Shown here piece after piece: positions 55,134-64,000 of a stretch of 64,000 nucleotides of DNA. The notes beneath the pieces are model-generated. The model was not told the origin of the DNA, searched no databases, and saw nothing but the letters and a program-made list of their open reading frames with translations. Both the position numbers and the translations under genes were made by a program. Origin of the DNA: Nigrospora sphaerica (taxonomy: Eukaryota > Ascomycota > Sordariomycetes > Amphisphaeriales > Apiosporaceae). The first letter of the stretch is position 1, and each line of letters begins with the position of its first letter. The stretch spans positions 1,054,001-1,118,000 of the forward strand of contig JAGVVL010000018.1 in assembly GCA_018287875.1 (NCBI GenBank). Direction: 5' to 3'.

Positions 55134-56440
55134 CTACGAGGAGCCGTTGGTGTTGGCCGGCTTCTTGCCGATCATGAGGTACATCGGGGTGAAGAGGTGT
55201 TGCTTGGCGCCGGCGACCAGGTTGTCGGCAGCCACGGCCAAGCTGTCGGCCGTCTTGCGCGTGCCGGCCGGAGCCAAGCCTACCGTCTCCATCAGGCCGG
55301 CGAAGCGGTGCGCCAGGCCACGGCCCCACCACGTCATGCGCGCGATGGTGGGGATGTCGTAGACGCTCTGCATGTACTTCCAGTTGCCCTCCAGAGGCCA
55401 GTACCAGGGCATGGGATCGGGACGGTCCGCCAGGTCCTCGTGGTGCTGCATCTCGAAGCCGGCAATCTTCATGGCCTCCAGGCCCTCCGAGACCTTGACC
55501 ATGTTGGAGATACCGTCACCGAGCTCGATGCCCAGGCGGATCTCGCGGTGCTGCAGGTTGTCGTTATCGTAGTCATCCGTCATAAGCCACTCGTACACGC
55601 CAAAGATACCGCCGGGCTTCAGCACGCGGAAGATCTCGCTGTAGACACCTGACAGCTGGGGCGCGTGGCAGGTGGCCTCGATGGCGTACACGGCATCGAA
55701 TGAGTTGTCGGGGAAGTCCATCTGCATGAAGTCGCCCTTGACAAAGGCCAACTGCTTGTCCAGACCCTCCTTCTTGGCGTAGTGCGTGGCACGCTGAATC
55801 TGGTAGTCGTTGTTGTTCAGGCCGGTGATGTGGGCACCGGTGAACTTGGCGATCTCACGGGCTGGGCCACCGACACCACAGCCAACATCAAGCACCTTCA
55901 TGCCATCCTTGATGCCCATTTGGGCAGCCAGGTAGTGCTCGTGGCGCGCGATGGCCTGGTAGAAAGACTCGCCGACCGAGTAGCGGCAGAAGTGGAAGGA
56001 CTGGCCCCAGCCGTACTCGTAGAGGTCGGTGGCCAGGTTGTAGTAGTGACGCGTGAGGGTGGCGTACTCGGCCGTGCGTTTCTGGGAGGAGAGGTTATGT
56101 CAGTCGAGAGAGCGCGAAAGACGGGCAGACAGCCAAGCCACAAGCCGCAAGCAGCCGCAGCGGTAGCAATGGCGACGGCAAGTAGCAACGGGCGCATCGC
56201 GGAAAGGGGGCGGGGGATTTCATTACTCACAGCGCGCGTCTCTTCGGTCTCATCCTTGGCCCCCTGGTTGTCCCAGTGCTTGAAGTACTCGTCCACAGCA
56301 GCCTTCTGGGCATCGCCACCCTTGGACATCATGGCGCGGAAACCACCTTGGGCAGTGGCGGAGTCGCCATGCAGGGCCTTGTTGAAGGCGGCATCGCGCT
56401 CACGGTCCTGCTTCTCAAGAATCTTGTTCTGGGTCGCCAT
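55134..56440 (-). CDS. ERG6: Sterol 24-C-methyltransferase
   Basis: Transfers methyl from S-adenosylmethionine to C-24 of zymosterol or lanosterol-type sterols in ergosterol synthesis, at the ER or lipid droplets. Two exons, 56440-56231 and 56081-55134, with a 149-nt intron (GTGAGT..CTCCCAG) after residue 70, give 385 residues, the family length. Motifs: YEYGWGQSFHFCR (residues 91-103, sterol-binding region I); VLDVGCGVGGPARE (133-146, SAM motif I); GLNNNDYQIQRA; FDAVYAIEATCHAP, the second conserved acidic/aromatic region; and IFRVLKPGGIFGVYEWLMTD. The C-terminal Erg6 region ends near PMYLMIGKKP. The start ATG follows the common MATQNKILEKQDRERDAAF opening. Essential-type housekeeping gene. 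Confidence 0.97.
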
Positions 56441-57859
56441 GTTGAAGGCTGGCGCGACGGGTGCTGGTCAACGAGGAAGGAAGCCGGCCACGAAAAGGAG
56501 TGTATTGGGGGGGGGGAGCAGACAGACGGGGGAGAGCAAGCTGGCGCGGGAAAGGAAGGGGAAAGGACGAGGTCGTGATGGCAAAGACGCAGGAAGTTCT
56601 AGAAAAAGGGACCCGAGCAATTTATTATGGACCTAGCCGCCCCTCCAGCTGCACCACATAGGGGAAACGGGCAACGGGGAATGGGAAGAATGCGGTCGCG
56701 CTGCTGGCAGTATCCATGTGATCCATGTGCTGGTAGTCCGTACCTCTCCGTCTCTCCCGTACAACTAGACGGCGCGCAAGATGGCGCGACGTGGACAGAA
56801 CTGGCTATGACTGGCTGGGGGTCCTGGGGTCCAATCCCATCACCACCGAACCCCGTTCCCTGAATGGGCTCAGGTACCACTTTCTACCACTACGTCGCCG
56901 TCTGGCCGGCGGCATCCATTGGCCCCTCGCTGGCGATGCTGCCCGCTTCAGCTTAGCGGCCTGTCGCTTGCACGCAAAAGATCAATTGCCAATTTCAATT
57001 GCTGTGGTTCGAGAGCCGAGTACCTCATTGCCCCTGGCCTTAGCTCCTTAGGCCGTAGCAGGGATCCGTTGGTATCGCGGGAACCCGAATACGAATTCGA
57101 CAGATGTAGCCACACCGCCCGGGGCGAGCAAAGCCACCCTTGTCGCCCTTCCTTGTGGCTGGGCTTGCCATCTTCCTCTGGCTTTTTGCATGCGGTGCGC
57201 CACGCTGGTTATGCCTCTCTTCGGACCCCCCCATCCCTCTCTATGAACTATATCACGTGGATGTGCGGAAGCTTGCAATCAATCATCATCGCATCCACCA
57301 CTCGGTCATTACCCTCTGGCGCATGCACGTAACGCTTGGGCCCCGGGGACCTGAAGCCGTTGACCGGGCGAGCCGTGGACTTAGCTAGATTCTAGGCCCA
57401 TGTCGCGCCTTGAAATACATCATCCCGCCCTATCAGAGGTACGACTTGTGGCCCTCCCAACCCGGACGTACGCGCCAGGCACTGGGCTATTTCTGCCCTA
57501 CTAAGGTGCAAGTGAGGCCAACGGTCCTCTGCATGCCGACCTAGGATGGCGTCCGTCTCTTCTCGTACGGCTGGAACATCGTAGCGGCTTCGCTGTAGAT
57601 TGCTCGGACCTGACCGTGTGTAAGCGACGATGGCCGTGGTAGAACCCACGAGGCTGTCGAGGGGCTCGAGCCTGGTTAGTCTCGGAAGTCGAATCGCTTG
57701 AAATGCACCGAGAAAGAGGGGGTGAGGCAGGAAGAGAGGGGGAGGGAGGGAGAGAGGCTGGCAGCCGCTTGACCTGAACTCAGCCCCCATGTGGCCGGCT
57801 CAAACTGCACTGTGCCATCCGCCGAAAGCCTCTGGATGGATAACGGAACAGACAGAGCC
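56441..57859. other. Intergenic region
   Basis: ERG6 promoter side. No gene supported; short open frames lack motifs. A purine-rich stretch lies at about 57715-57760, just before the BTB relic. Confidence 0.4.
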
Positions 57860-58415
57860 ATGCGCGTCGCGGCAAGAGAAGAAGACGGGCCGGTACTGCA
57901 ACCCGACCCTCTGGGAGATACCATCGTGGTCATCACCGACAGGTCACGCCACGTCGGCCGGACTTTTCTCGTGTCCTCGAGAATACTGAGTCTCGCCTCG
58001 CCCGTCTTCCCCGTCATGTTCACACCAAAGCCCCGCGAGACGCGGCAGACGGTTCGCCTCGACGACGACCCCGAGACCATGGGGGTGGATGCTGAGCAAT
58101 CTGCACCACAAGTGCGCCGACGTGCCGCTGTCGATACGCCCGAGGGTGCTGGCTCGCTTGGCCATCCATTGCGACAAGTACGACTGCTGCATGGCGTTGC
58201 GGGCGTGGAGCAGCCACTGGTGTAGCATGCTACAGAGTCCTAACACGCCGAAAATATCGACACATCCTCCTAGCCGCCTACATGCTGCGCGCGCCGAACC
58301 TCCCGAGCATCGCGGCGCCCACAACCCGCTCCGCCGCGAGCTGCGCCGCCTCGACGAACGCGTTCAGGGCATACTACAGTCGCTGCGCAACATGTCCTTC
58401 ACCAATCAGCCTTGA
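57860..58415 (+). pseudogene. BTB/POZ-domain protein, frameshifted
   Basis: The ATG at 57860 opens MRVAAREEDGPVLQPDPLGD, then TIVVITDRSRHVGRTFLVSS and RILSLASPVFPVMFTPKPRE, the start of a fungal BTB domain (adapter for protein interaction, often Cul3 ubiquitin ligase). At about 58080 a five-G run breaks the frame just after DDDPETM; the next frame continues naturally as WMLSNLHHKCADVPLSIRPR and VLARLAIHCDKYDCCMALRA. A further change near 58240-58265 is needed to read KYRHILLAAYMLRAPNLPSI, and a third returns to NPLRRELRRLDERVQGIL, ending at 58415. Three frame changes with no splice sites indicate a decayed gene, unless the sequence is error-prone here. Confidence 0.65.
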
Positions 58416-59257
58416 TCTTCGTTTTGTCGAGAGTGTTCCTGCTTGGGTGATCGAGGGCACCGCTTCATGCGGCGCCTTCCTATGGGTAATATCTCATACT
58501 TTTGCCCGTCCATTTGGAGACTTTGACGGTGCAATCCCAGATTCTCAGTTCAAACTCGACACAGCATTGGTAAGAGTGGCGGGAGAGGTTCTACCACGGG
58601 GCAGTTAAAGAGAGCTTGCCCCCAATCACCCGCCTTTGGGACAGGACACCAGCTGAGATGGCCTTGCATGTAGAATTTGACGCATGGCTGCCGTCCAGCC
58701 CCCCCCTCGACTCCTTTTTGTGTGTTTCTCATCACCGGCCGGCTCTACTGCGTCTCAGGCCCTAGGCCCGTACACCAGTTAGCCAGCCAAGAGATGCCAA
58801 GTGATGTCTCACAATTGTTGGTAACGGGGGATTTATTTCGAGGTGACCTCTGCTGATTTCTCACACTCCAACTTGACGACATCGGCCCGTCTTGCACGCG
58901 TATGAAGAATCAGTGTCGGCTTTGTCACCGACCACGTCTCGAATCCAGCCGGCCTCCCATCACTTCTCCTGCGTTTCCTGGTCCGGGAAATGCCTCTTCC
59001 TGCACGACTCGGCTCCTAGACTGTGACTTTCCATAAATAGAACCCGATGTCATTTACAGCATCATGCAAACGTGCCCCAGGTTTACCGGACGAGGTTACG
59101 TCGTTCGACCCCGCTGCACGGGGCCTCATTGGGCTGCGTCGATGCAATCACCTTTGTCTGCTGTTCTTCGTTACACCGTGGCCCAGAACCTGCCACTCCG
59201 GCGGCGCCTTTCTCTAACACCGTAGCACCACCGCAGGACTCGAGGCCGAAACCCCAG
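58416..59257. other. Intergenic region
   Basis: No gene supported between the BTB relic and the broken DUF1996 gene. Confidence 0.4.
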
Positions 59258-60262
59258 ATGTTCCTGCACACTACCCCCTTTTTCAGTCTACCTCCTCGAG
59301 TCCTCCTCCGAGCTCCCCCCCACCGGCCGCCCCGACGCCCTATCCGCCGCGGAACACGCTGCAGTGGCGTGGCCGGCTCCTGGCGCTCGCCGCCGCCGGT
59401 TCGCAGCTCGCCCGCTCCGGCGCGGCGCAGTTCGACATGCTGCGGTTCGCGTGCTCGCAGTTGGTGGTGGAGCGGACGGACCCGTTGGTGAACCCGGGGA
59501 GGCTGTACGCGCCGCACCTGCACCAGATCGTGTAAGCAACGTCCGGTGTTCTCTTGTTCCCCACCCCCGCGGGATTCCCCTCCGTTGTACTCCCCGTGCC
59601 GCCTGTTCCCCACCGTTCGGACCCGAGAGTGCCCCGGACGGCGGGGTCGGGAGTAATGACTGACGCGGGGCGCGGGACAGGGGCAGCAACGCCCTCAACG
59701 CGACCATGGAGCCGGGCGCGTCCGACCCGGCGGCGCGGCCGACGCGCACGCCGTGCAACTTGGCCGGGGACATGTCCAATCACTGGACGGCCGTCATGTT
59801 CTTCCGCCACCGCAACGGCTCCGTCATCCGCGTGCCCCAGGTCGGCAACGGCGGTCCGCAGGGCCGCCTCGCCAACAAGGGCGGCCTCGACGCCTACTAC
59901 ATCCCCAGCGGCAGGGTGACGGCGTTCAAGAAGGTGGGTGTGGTTAATTTCTTACCGGTGGTGACGACTACATGGGCGTGGTACGCATGGGGACGGGAGA
60001 GGCGCAGTGCCCCCCTTTTTCCAAGGACAGGACCCCCTTTGGTTTGCTAACGGGTTTTCGTGAATAAAACGCAGTTGCTGTGAGGGCAAGAACCTCGAAA
60101 GCCCCGACCACCAGAGCCACATGAAGTACAGCGGCTCGGGGGCATCGGGCGGGGGCGCATGCCCGACCGGCCACCCCGTCAAGGTGCCACAGGTCATGTA
60201 CGAGCTGATGTGGAACACGTCGTCGTCTTTCATGGACCCGAGAATCTGGCCGACCGACGGCT
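59258..60262 (+). pseudogene. DUF1996 secreted protein gene, internally deleted/truncated
   Basis: Three pieces are recognisable. The first, about 59330-59531, gives a signal-like LLALAAAGSQLA, then QFDMLRFACSQLVVERTDPL and NPGRLYAPHLHQIV, ending at a GTAAGC donor. The second, 59681-59933, runs from NALNATMEPGAS through NHWTAVMFFRHRNGSVIRVP to GRVTAFKK. The third, about 60075-60250, has GKNLESPDHQSHMKYSGSGA and HPVKVPQVMYELMWNT. The family's middle part and its C-terminal GD-TGY segment are absent, and pieces two and three do not join in frame by any GT-AG choice I could find. An ATG at 59258 with an intron at 59300-59364 is one possible start, weakly supported. Family function unknown; members are secreted, sometimes with WSC domains. 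Confidence 0.6.
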
Positions 60263-60827
60263 GTGAGTTTCCAGCTTTCCCCTTTTCTTTTGACTTTTCC
60301 CCTTGCCGTATGTTGTCGGTCACGCTAACCTTCCCCGGCCTTTCGGCCCGCCATCCCGAGGACGGATCTCAAGTCGCTTCTCCTGGGCGAGTAGCCGTAG
60401 GTAGGCGGCGCCGTCAGGTAGGGTATGGGTGGCTGGGCGGGTGGAAGTGGGCTCGTGGAGGGGGGTGGTAGGGCGGTCGTAAAGGGGTCAGGAGTAAAAG
60501 TGTAGCACCTCGTTTTTAAGTCTGCTTTGAAGCCCCAGCAGAATATTACTGTTTTATGAGAAGGCTGAAGATGAAGGCCCTCATACTCTGGGTCTTTGGC
60601 AACCAGGTGGTGTTGTGACGGCAACTGGGTCCTCTGGGGAACATCGCCAAAGACGTGGACATGATTTCATGTACTGTTTCTACCACTGTATGTACAAAGA
60701 CGCACTTCAGCACCCATTCACCACACCGCCCCCAAGAATCTGCCATCCAGCTCCTCCAACCGCACCTTTCCACGCCGCTATCCTTCCTTTCTCCCTGGAG
60801 CCCCGCCTTTCCCGGCGCTGTGTCCTC
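60263..60827. other. Convergent intergenic region
   Basis: No gene supported; the sequence after 60263 does not hold the missing DUF1996 C-terminus. Confidence 0.4.
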
Positions 60828-61702
60828 TCACAGGTTCCGACGAACGAGGGTGGCGAAGTCGGGGTTGGAGGCGGCGGCAAAGTCGTGGTTCCAGTAGCCA
60901 GTGACGCCGTGGACAGGGATTTGGGAGGCCGCGTCAGCGGGGCTGGCCGGGGACCGGCCGTTGGCGACGGCGAAGGCGAGGCGGTGAGCGGCAGCGGGCG
61001 AGAGCGACACGTTGCGCCCGCCGGCGCCCGCCCACGACGTGCAGCCCGTGCACCGCGCCGTCAGCCGCCAGTGCGTTGCGTTGGCCCCCGTGCCCGTCCG
61101 CAGAGGCGTGTACGCGGCCGCCGCGTAGAGGGCGGGCGTCGTGCGGCTTCTGTGGGAAGGAAGTCAGTGGAGGAGGGGCACAGCGTGTGAGGTGGATAAA
61201 GATGAACGAGAAGAGGAGGACAGGGCAAAAAGCACCTACGTAGCGAAGCGCGAAGACACGACGGCGCCGGTGCCGTTCTGCCAGCTCACGGCCAGCGGGT
61301 TGGACGTCATGCTGCCGCCCCAGGCAAGGCCGGCCCAGCCGACGGCGACAGGGGCCACGACCTGCAAGACGACGTCGTAGGGGGCACCGGCTGACGCGTC
61401 GCTCGGGACCGCCACCCGGTACGTGATGTAGTCGCCGAGCACGTGCTGCGCCCGGAACTCGGAGAAATTGAAGCCCGTCTCGGGGTCGTGGCGTACCACG
61501 GAGTCAGCCGCTTGCACCGATGGCACTAGGGAGGAGAAAGTCCCGGATCAGTTTGGTTATGGCTGGCCCCAAAGGGAGAGAAAGAGAGAGAGAAGGAAAT
61601 GAGGGAGAGGACTGGGGAAAGGCACCCGAGAGCCATGGACGTACCAAAGGCTGCAAGGGCGGACACTACGGCAGCGCACGCCGCGCGCATGGTTCCACGC
61701 AT
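60828..61702 (-). CDS. Secreted cytochrome-domain protein (AA8 / cellobiose-dehydrogenase cytochrome-like), standalone
   Basis: Three exons, 61702-61645, 61525-61240 and 61149-60828, join in frame across introns of 119 nt (GTACGT..CCCTAG) and 90 nt (GTAGGT..CACAG), giving 221 residues. A signal peptide is present (MRGTMRAACAAVVSALAAF). The body matches the heme-b domain of fungal cellobiose dehydrogenase: DPETGFNFSEFRAQHVLGDY, PYDVVLQVVAPVAVGWAGLA, WGGSMTSNPLAVSW, LTARCTGCTSW and VHGVTGYWNHDF. By family analogy the heme ligands are a Met (about 92) and a His (about 195), both present. There is no attached flavin dehydrogenase and no CBM1. Standalone members are thought to pass electrons to other secreted enzymes such as lytic polysaccharide monooxygenases. 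Confidence 0.9.
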
Positions 61703-62862
61703 GATTGCAGGTATATAGGTAACTTGAATGTCTAAGTTCAAAAGCCGAATTCGGGTGACTTTTGCCACGGCTATGAGAGTAGGCAGCGGGATCTGAATAC
61801 GCGGTGTCAGCAAGTCGATAGACCTCGATGTAGGGCAGTGCTTCAACAGGAGGCGAGAACCCAAGAGGGGACGACCTGGGCAGAATAGGGAGGAAATATG
61901 GAGGGAGACTGACCCAGGGCCTCTAATTTGGTATCACGGGAAGTAGTATCACCGGCAACAGACAACTTAGGAAATAACTTGAAGTCAATATATGACGGCG
62001 CAGTCGGGTATGGGACGAATGGTCAGGTCGCTCATGAAGCGGAAGCTTCTTAATGGCCGGTATGTAAAACCCAAGGGGGGCCTCGCAGGAGAGAGCGTCG
62101 ACGGGCCTTATAAAGTGCGTCTCGTGCCGCCACAAAGGCGCAGGGCAAAGCCAAGGGCGTGAGCCGGGCAGCAGCGCCCGCTAGAGGGAAGCGTGGAAGG
62201 CGACACACCGTGGCAATATTGGCGACGTACGAGGGCATGGCGATATTCCGCCTTCCAAGGGGGAAGCTGCGGCGTGGGTGGTGACATCGGATCGACGACA
62301 AGGTTTCCAGTTGCGGGGGCTGAGCCCATTTAGCCGTTGATTGCGTGGGGTATCCGACCCGTCACACCTGTCGAGTATATGCATAGCAGGCACTCAATAA
62401 AAGGCTATAGCCGTCCCCATGCAGAGCCGATCCGGAAAAGGAAGTCCGGCGAGCATTCGGCCTGCAAGCGCCGCAAGTACAGGGGAGAGGGTTGGGTTCT
62501 CGGCGGCCAGGACTGCGCCGATTGGGTCCGGGCTAGCGCAACGGGTGCATGGTGCCCACGTGCTCTAAATACATATACTTACTTCGGTAAGGTAGATAAC
62601 TCGGACAGACAGTCGGTAACAATGAGGGACGAAAGGGCAGGTACTTCATGTAGGTATTTACGAAGTAAGTGTTGGGAAGGTACGCCTCGGCTTAGTGTCC
62701 ATCGCTAGCTTGTCCGTGGAAACGCCAAGGGACCTTTCGTATCACACGGTGCCGGCGTCCCATCCAGGGCCCTTTCTAAATAACTACAAAATCGCTGAAA
62801 ATTGAAAAACACTCGCTATCACTGGCACACAGATCTGGCATCTCGGCCACCTCTTGTTCACA
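61703..62862. other. Intergenic region
   Basis: No gene supported; it contains the promoter of the cytochrome-domain gene and the 3' flank of the MFS gene. Imperfect inverted stretches ACTTACTTCGGTAAG near 62577 and TTACGAAGTAAGTG near 62657 are visible. Confidence 0.4.
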
Positions 62863-63942
62863 TCAAAGCACGTATCGGAAGTGGGGGTTCTGTAGGCGCC
62901 AGTCAGTCAGCCGACGCGAAACGCAACAGTAAAGGGGAGGAAGGAGGGAGGAGCTCCGTACCTCAAAGTCGGTCAAGTCCTCGAGTAGCTCATCGACAGC
63001 GTGCTCCTCACCGGAGGCGGCGGCGGCGGCGGCGGCGGCGGCGGCCTCGTCGCGCCGCTTGTTCCGGCGGACGAGTAGCAGGCGCAGGGCGAGGGCGACG
63101 AGGACCTGCGAGGCGGAGCAGGCGATGATGAGGATGCAGCCGGTCTGGTAGGTGGGCTTCTCGGCGTCGAGGAAGGCGTGGGGGCCGATGATGTTGCCGC
63201 AGCAGTAGGCGGCGAAGACGATGGCCGTCGCCGTCATGCGCTTGGTGTAGCCGCCGAGGTTGGTGGCGGGCATCTGCATGGCGACGACGAGCGAGGCGAC
63301 GTAGCCGCCGCAGATGTAGTAGCCGAAGAGGACGCCGAGCGGCGCCGACGTCCGGTCGACGCGCCACATGACGCTGATGCCCACGACCGTCGGCACGAGA
63401 TACAGCGCCATGACGATGGTGCGCAGGTTGCGGAACCGCGACGCCAGGTACGTGCCCGACAGGATCCAGAGCACCTGGAAGGCGCCCATGGGGATGCCGA
63501 GCGCCGTCGTGCGCAGCGGGTCCTTGACGACGCCCTTGATGATGAGCTTGCCAAAGTTGGCGATGCCGCCGTTGATGGTCTCGTTGAGCAGCACGAAGAG
63601 CGTCAGCAGCCAGACCTGCGGGTCGCAGAGCGCCTCGCGCACCTGGCGCATCTTGATGGACTGGTTGAGGATGCCGGTGCGGCCCAGCTTGCCGCGCCCG
63701 ATCAGCGTCGCCTTCTCGTCGAGCGTGAAGCGCTTGGCATCGAGGATGCTGTCGGGCAGGAAGAAGAGCAGCACGATGCCCCAGAGCACCGTAACGCCGC
63801 CGCAGAGGAGGAAGATGGCCCGCCACACGGCGAAGCCCTTGATCTGCCCGATGCCGTAGCTCAGGATGCCGCCCAGCATGGAGCCGACGCCGTTGCAGCT
63901 GTAGAAGATACCGGCACGGAAGGGTTGCTCGTCGCGCATGTA
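62863..63942 (-). CDS. MFS transporter, Dal5/anion:cation symporter type (5' part outside the window)
   Basis: Minus strand, truncated by the right edge. An acceptor CTGCGCAG at 63950-63943 opens the exon YMRDEQPFRAGIFYSCNGVG (63942-62962), followed by a 72-nt intron (62961-62890) and a last exon NPHFRYVL (62889-62863). The terminal phrase DLTDFENPHFRYVL and the RDEQPFR loop are hallmarks of fungal Dal5-type transporters (allantoate, vitamin or organic-anion uptake; ACS family). About eight transmembrane helices are visible here (for example VWRAIFLLCGGVTVLWGIVLLFF and ISVMWR...), and the loop GRGKLGRTGILNQSIKMRQV lies between the halves. A GCC microsatellite (63017-63046) encodes a run of ten Ala in the cytosolic tail. 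Substrate not predictable. Confidence 0.9.
   Translation of the reverse strand, partial: YMRDEQPFRAGIFYSCNGVGSMLGGILSYGIGQIKGFAVWRAIFLLCGGVTVLWGIVLLFFLPDSILDAKRFTLDEKATLIGRGKLGRTGILNQSIKMRQVREALCDPQVWLLTLFVLLNETINGGIANFGKLIIKGVVKDPLRTTALGIPMGAFQVLWILSGTYLASRFRNLRTIVMALYLVPTVVGISVMWRVDRTSAPLGVLFGYYICGGYVASLVVAMQMPATNLGGYTKRMTATAIVFAAYCCGNIIGPHAFLDAEKPTYQTGCILIIACSASQVLVALALRLLLVRRNKRRDEAAAAAAAAAASGEEHAVDELLEDLTDFEVRSSSLLPPLYCCVSRRLTDWRLQNPHFRYVL
63017..63046 (-). repeat. GCC trinucleotide microsatellite (poly-Ala)
   Basis: About ten GCC/GCG-type units within the Dal5-type transporter's C-terminal cytosolic tail; likely length-polymorphic. Confidence 0.85.
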
Positions 63943-64000
63943 CTGCGCAGGAAGAGCAGTCAGCAACAAGGGGTTTCCCTAGGAAGAGGGGCGGGACTGC

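Noticed and set aside
1..64000. CRISPR arrays, prokaryotic operons or phage-like modules
   Set aside because: No regularly spaced repeats; gene structures are spliced and eukaryotic throughout.

Overview
The window is nuclear DNA of a filamentous ascomycete (Pezizomycotina, most likely a Sordariomycete; inferred, species not determined). The evidence is short 50-160 nt spliceosomal introns with GT..AG ends, GC-rich gene islands separated by AT-richer gene-poor stretches, a sterol C-24 methyltransferase, a HET-domain protein, a tyrosinase, a pogo/Fot1-type transposon and an intron-containing tRNA-Ser. Coding starts were chosen at ATG codons and most exon joins were worked out by hand from splice motifs and frame, so they are models, not transcripts.

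Layout. 0-2.2 kb: a sulfotransferase-like P-loop gene and a small secreted cysteine protein with an apparent frameshift. 2.2-9.1 kb: a gene-poor, lower-GC stretch holding only decayed coding relics. 9.1-10.2 kb: an orphan gene with an internal duplication. 11.3-17.4 kb: a divergent pair, a peroxisomal (C-terminal SKL) copper amine oxidase on the minus strand and a six-intron HOL1-like MFS transporter on the plus strand. 17.6-23.6 kb: a DUF3237 gene with a GC-AG intron, a six-exon amidase and a paraoxonase/lactonase-like gene. Together, 11-24 kb looks like a catabolic neighbourhood for amines, amides and lactones. 25.3-27.4 kb: an orphan coiled-coil gene. 28.4-29.7 kb: a decayed unrecognised gene. 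30.0-31.9 kb: a complete pogo-like DNA transposon with perfect inverted repeats and an intact transposase.

32.9-33.8 kb: an unrecognised gene with a possible 2-oxoglutarate/iron oxygenase-like His/Asp pattern. 35.1-35.8 kb: a GPI-anchored secreted protein. 37.5 kb: tRNA-Ser(AGA) with an 18-nt intron. 40.7-42.0 kb: a secreted tyrosinase. 43.3-44.6 kb: an arginine-rich disordered protein. 46.8-47.7 kb: an acyltransferase-like gene. 48.6-51.1 kb: a HET-domain protein. 52.3-53.5 kb: pyruvate dehydrogenase E1 beta. 55.1-56.4 kb: ERG6 sterol methyltransferase. 57.9-58.4 kb: a BTB/POZ pseudogene. 59.3-60.3 kb: a broken DUF1996 gene. 60.8-61.7 kb: a standalone secreted cytochrome (AA8-like). 62.9 kb to the right edge: the 3' part of a Dal5-type MFS transporter.

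No CRISPR array, operon or prokaryotic system is present and I did not find a clearly new multi-gene system. The best leads are the divergent amine transporter/oxidase pair, the apparently intact transposon with paired 13-bp sites in its ends, the orphan genes with internal duplications, and the several broken genes at 57-61 kb.
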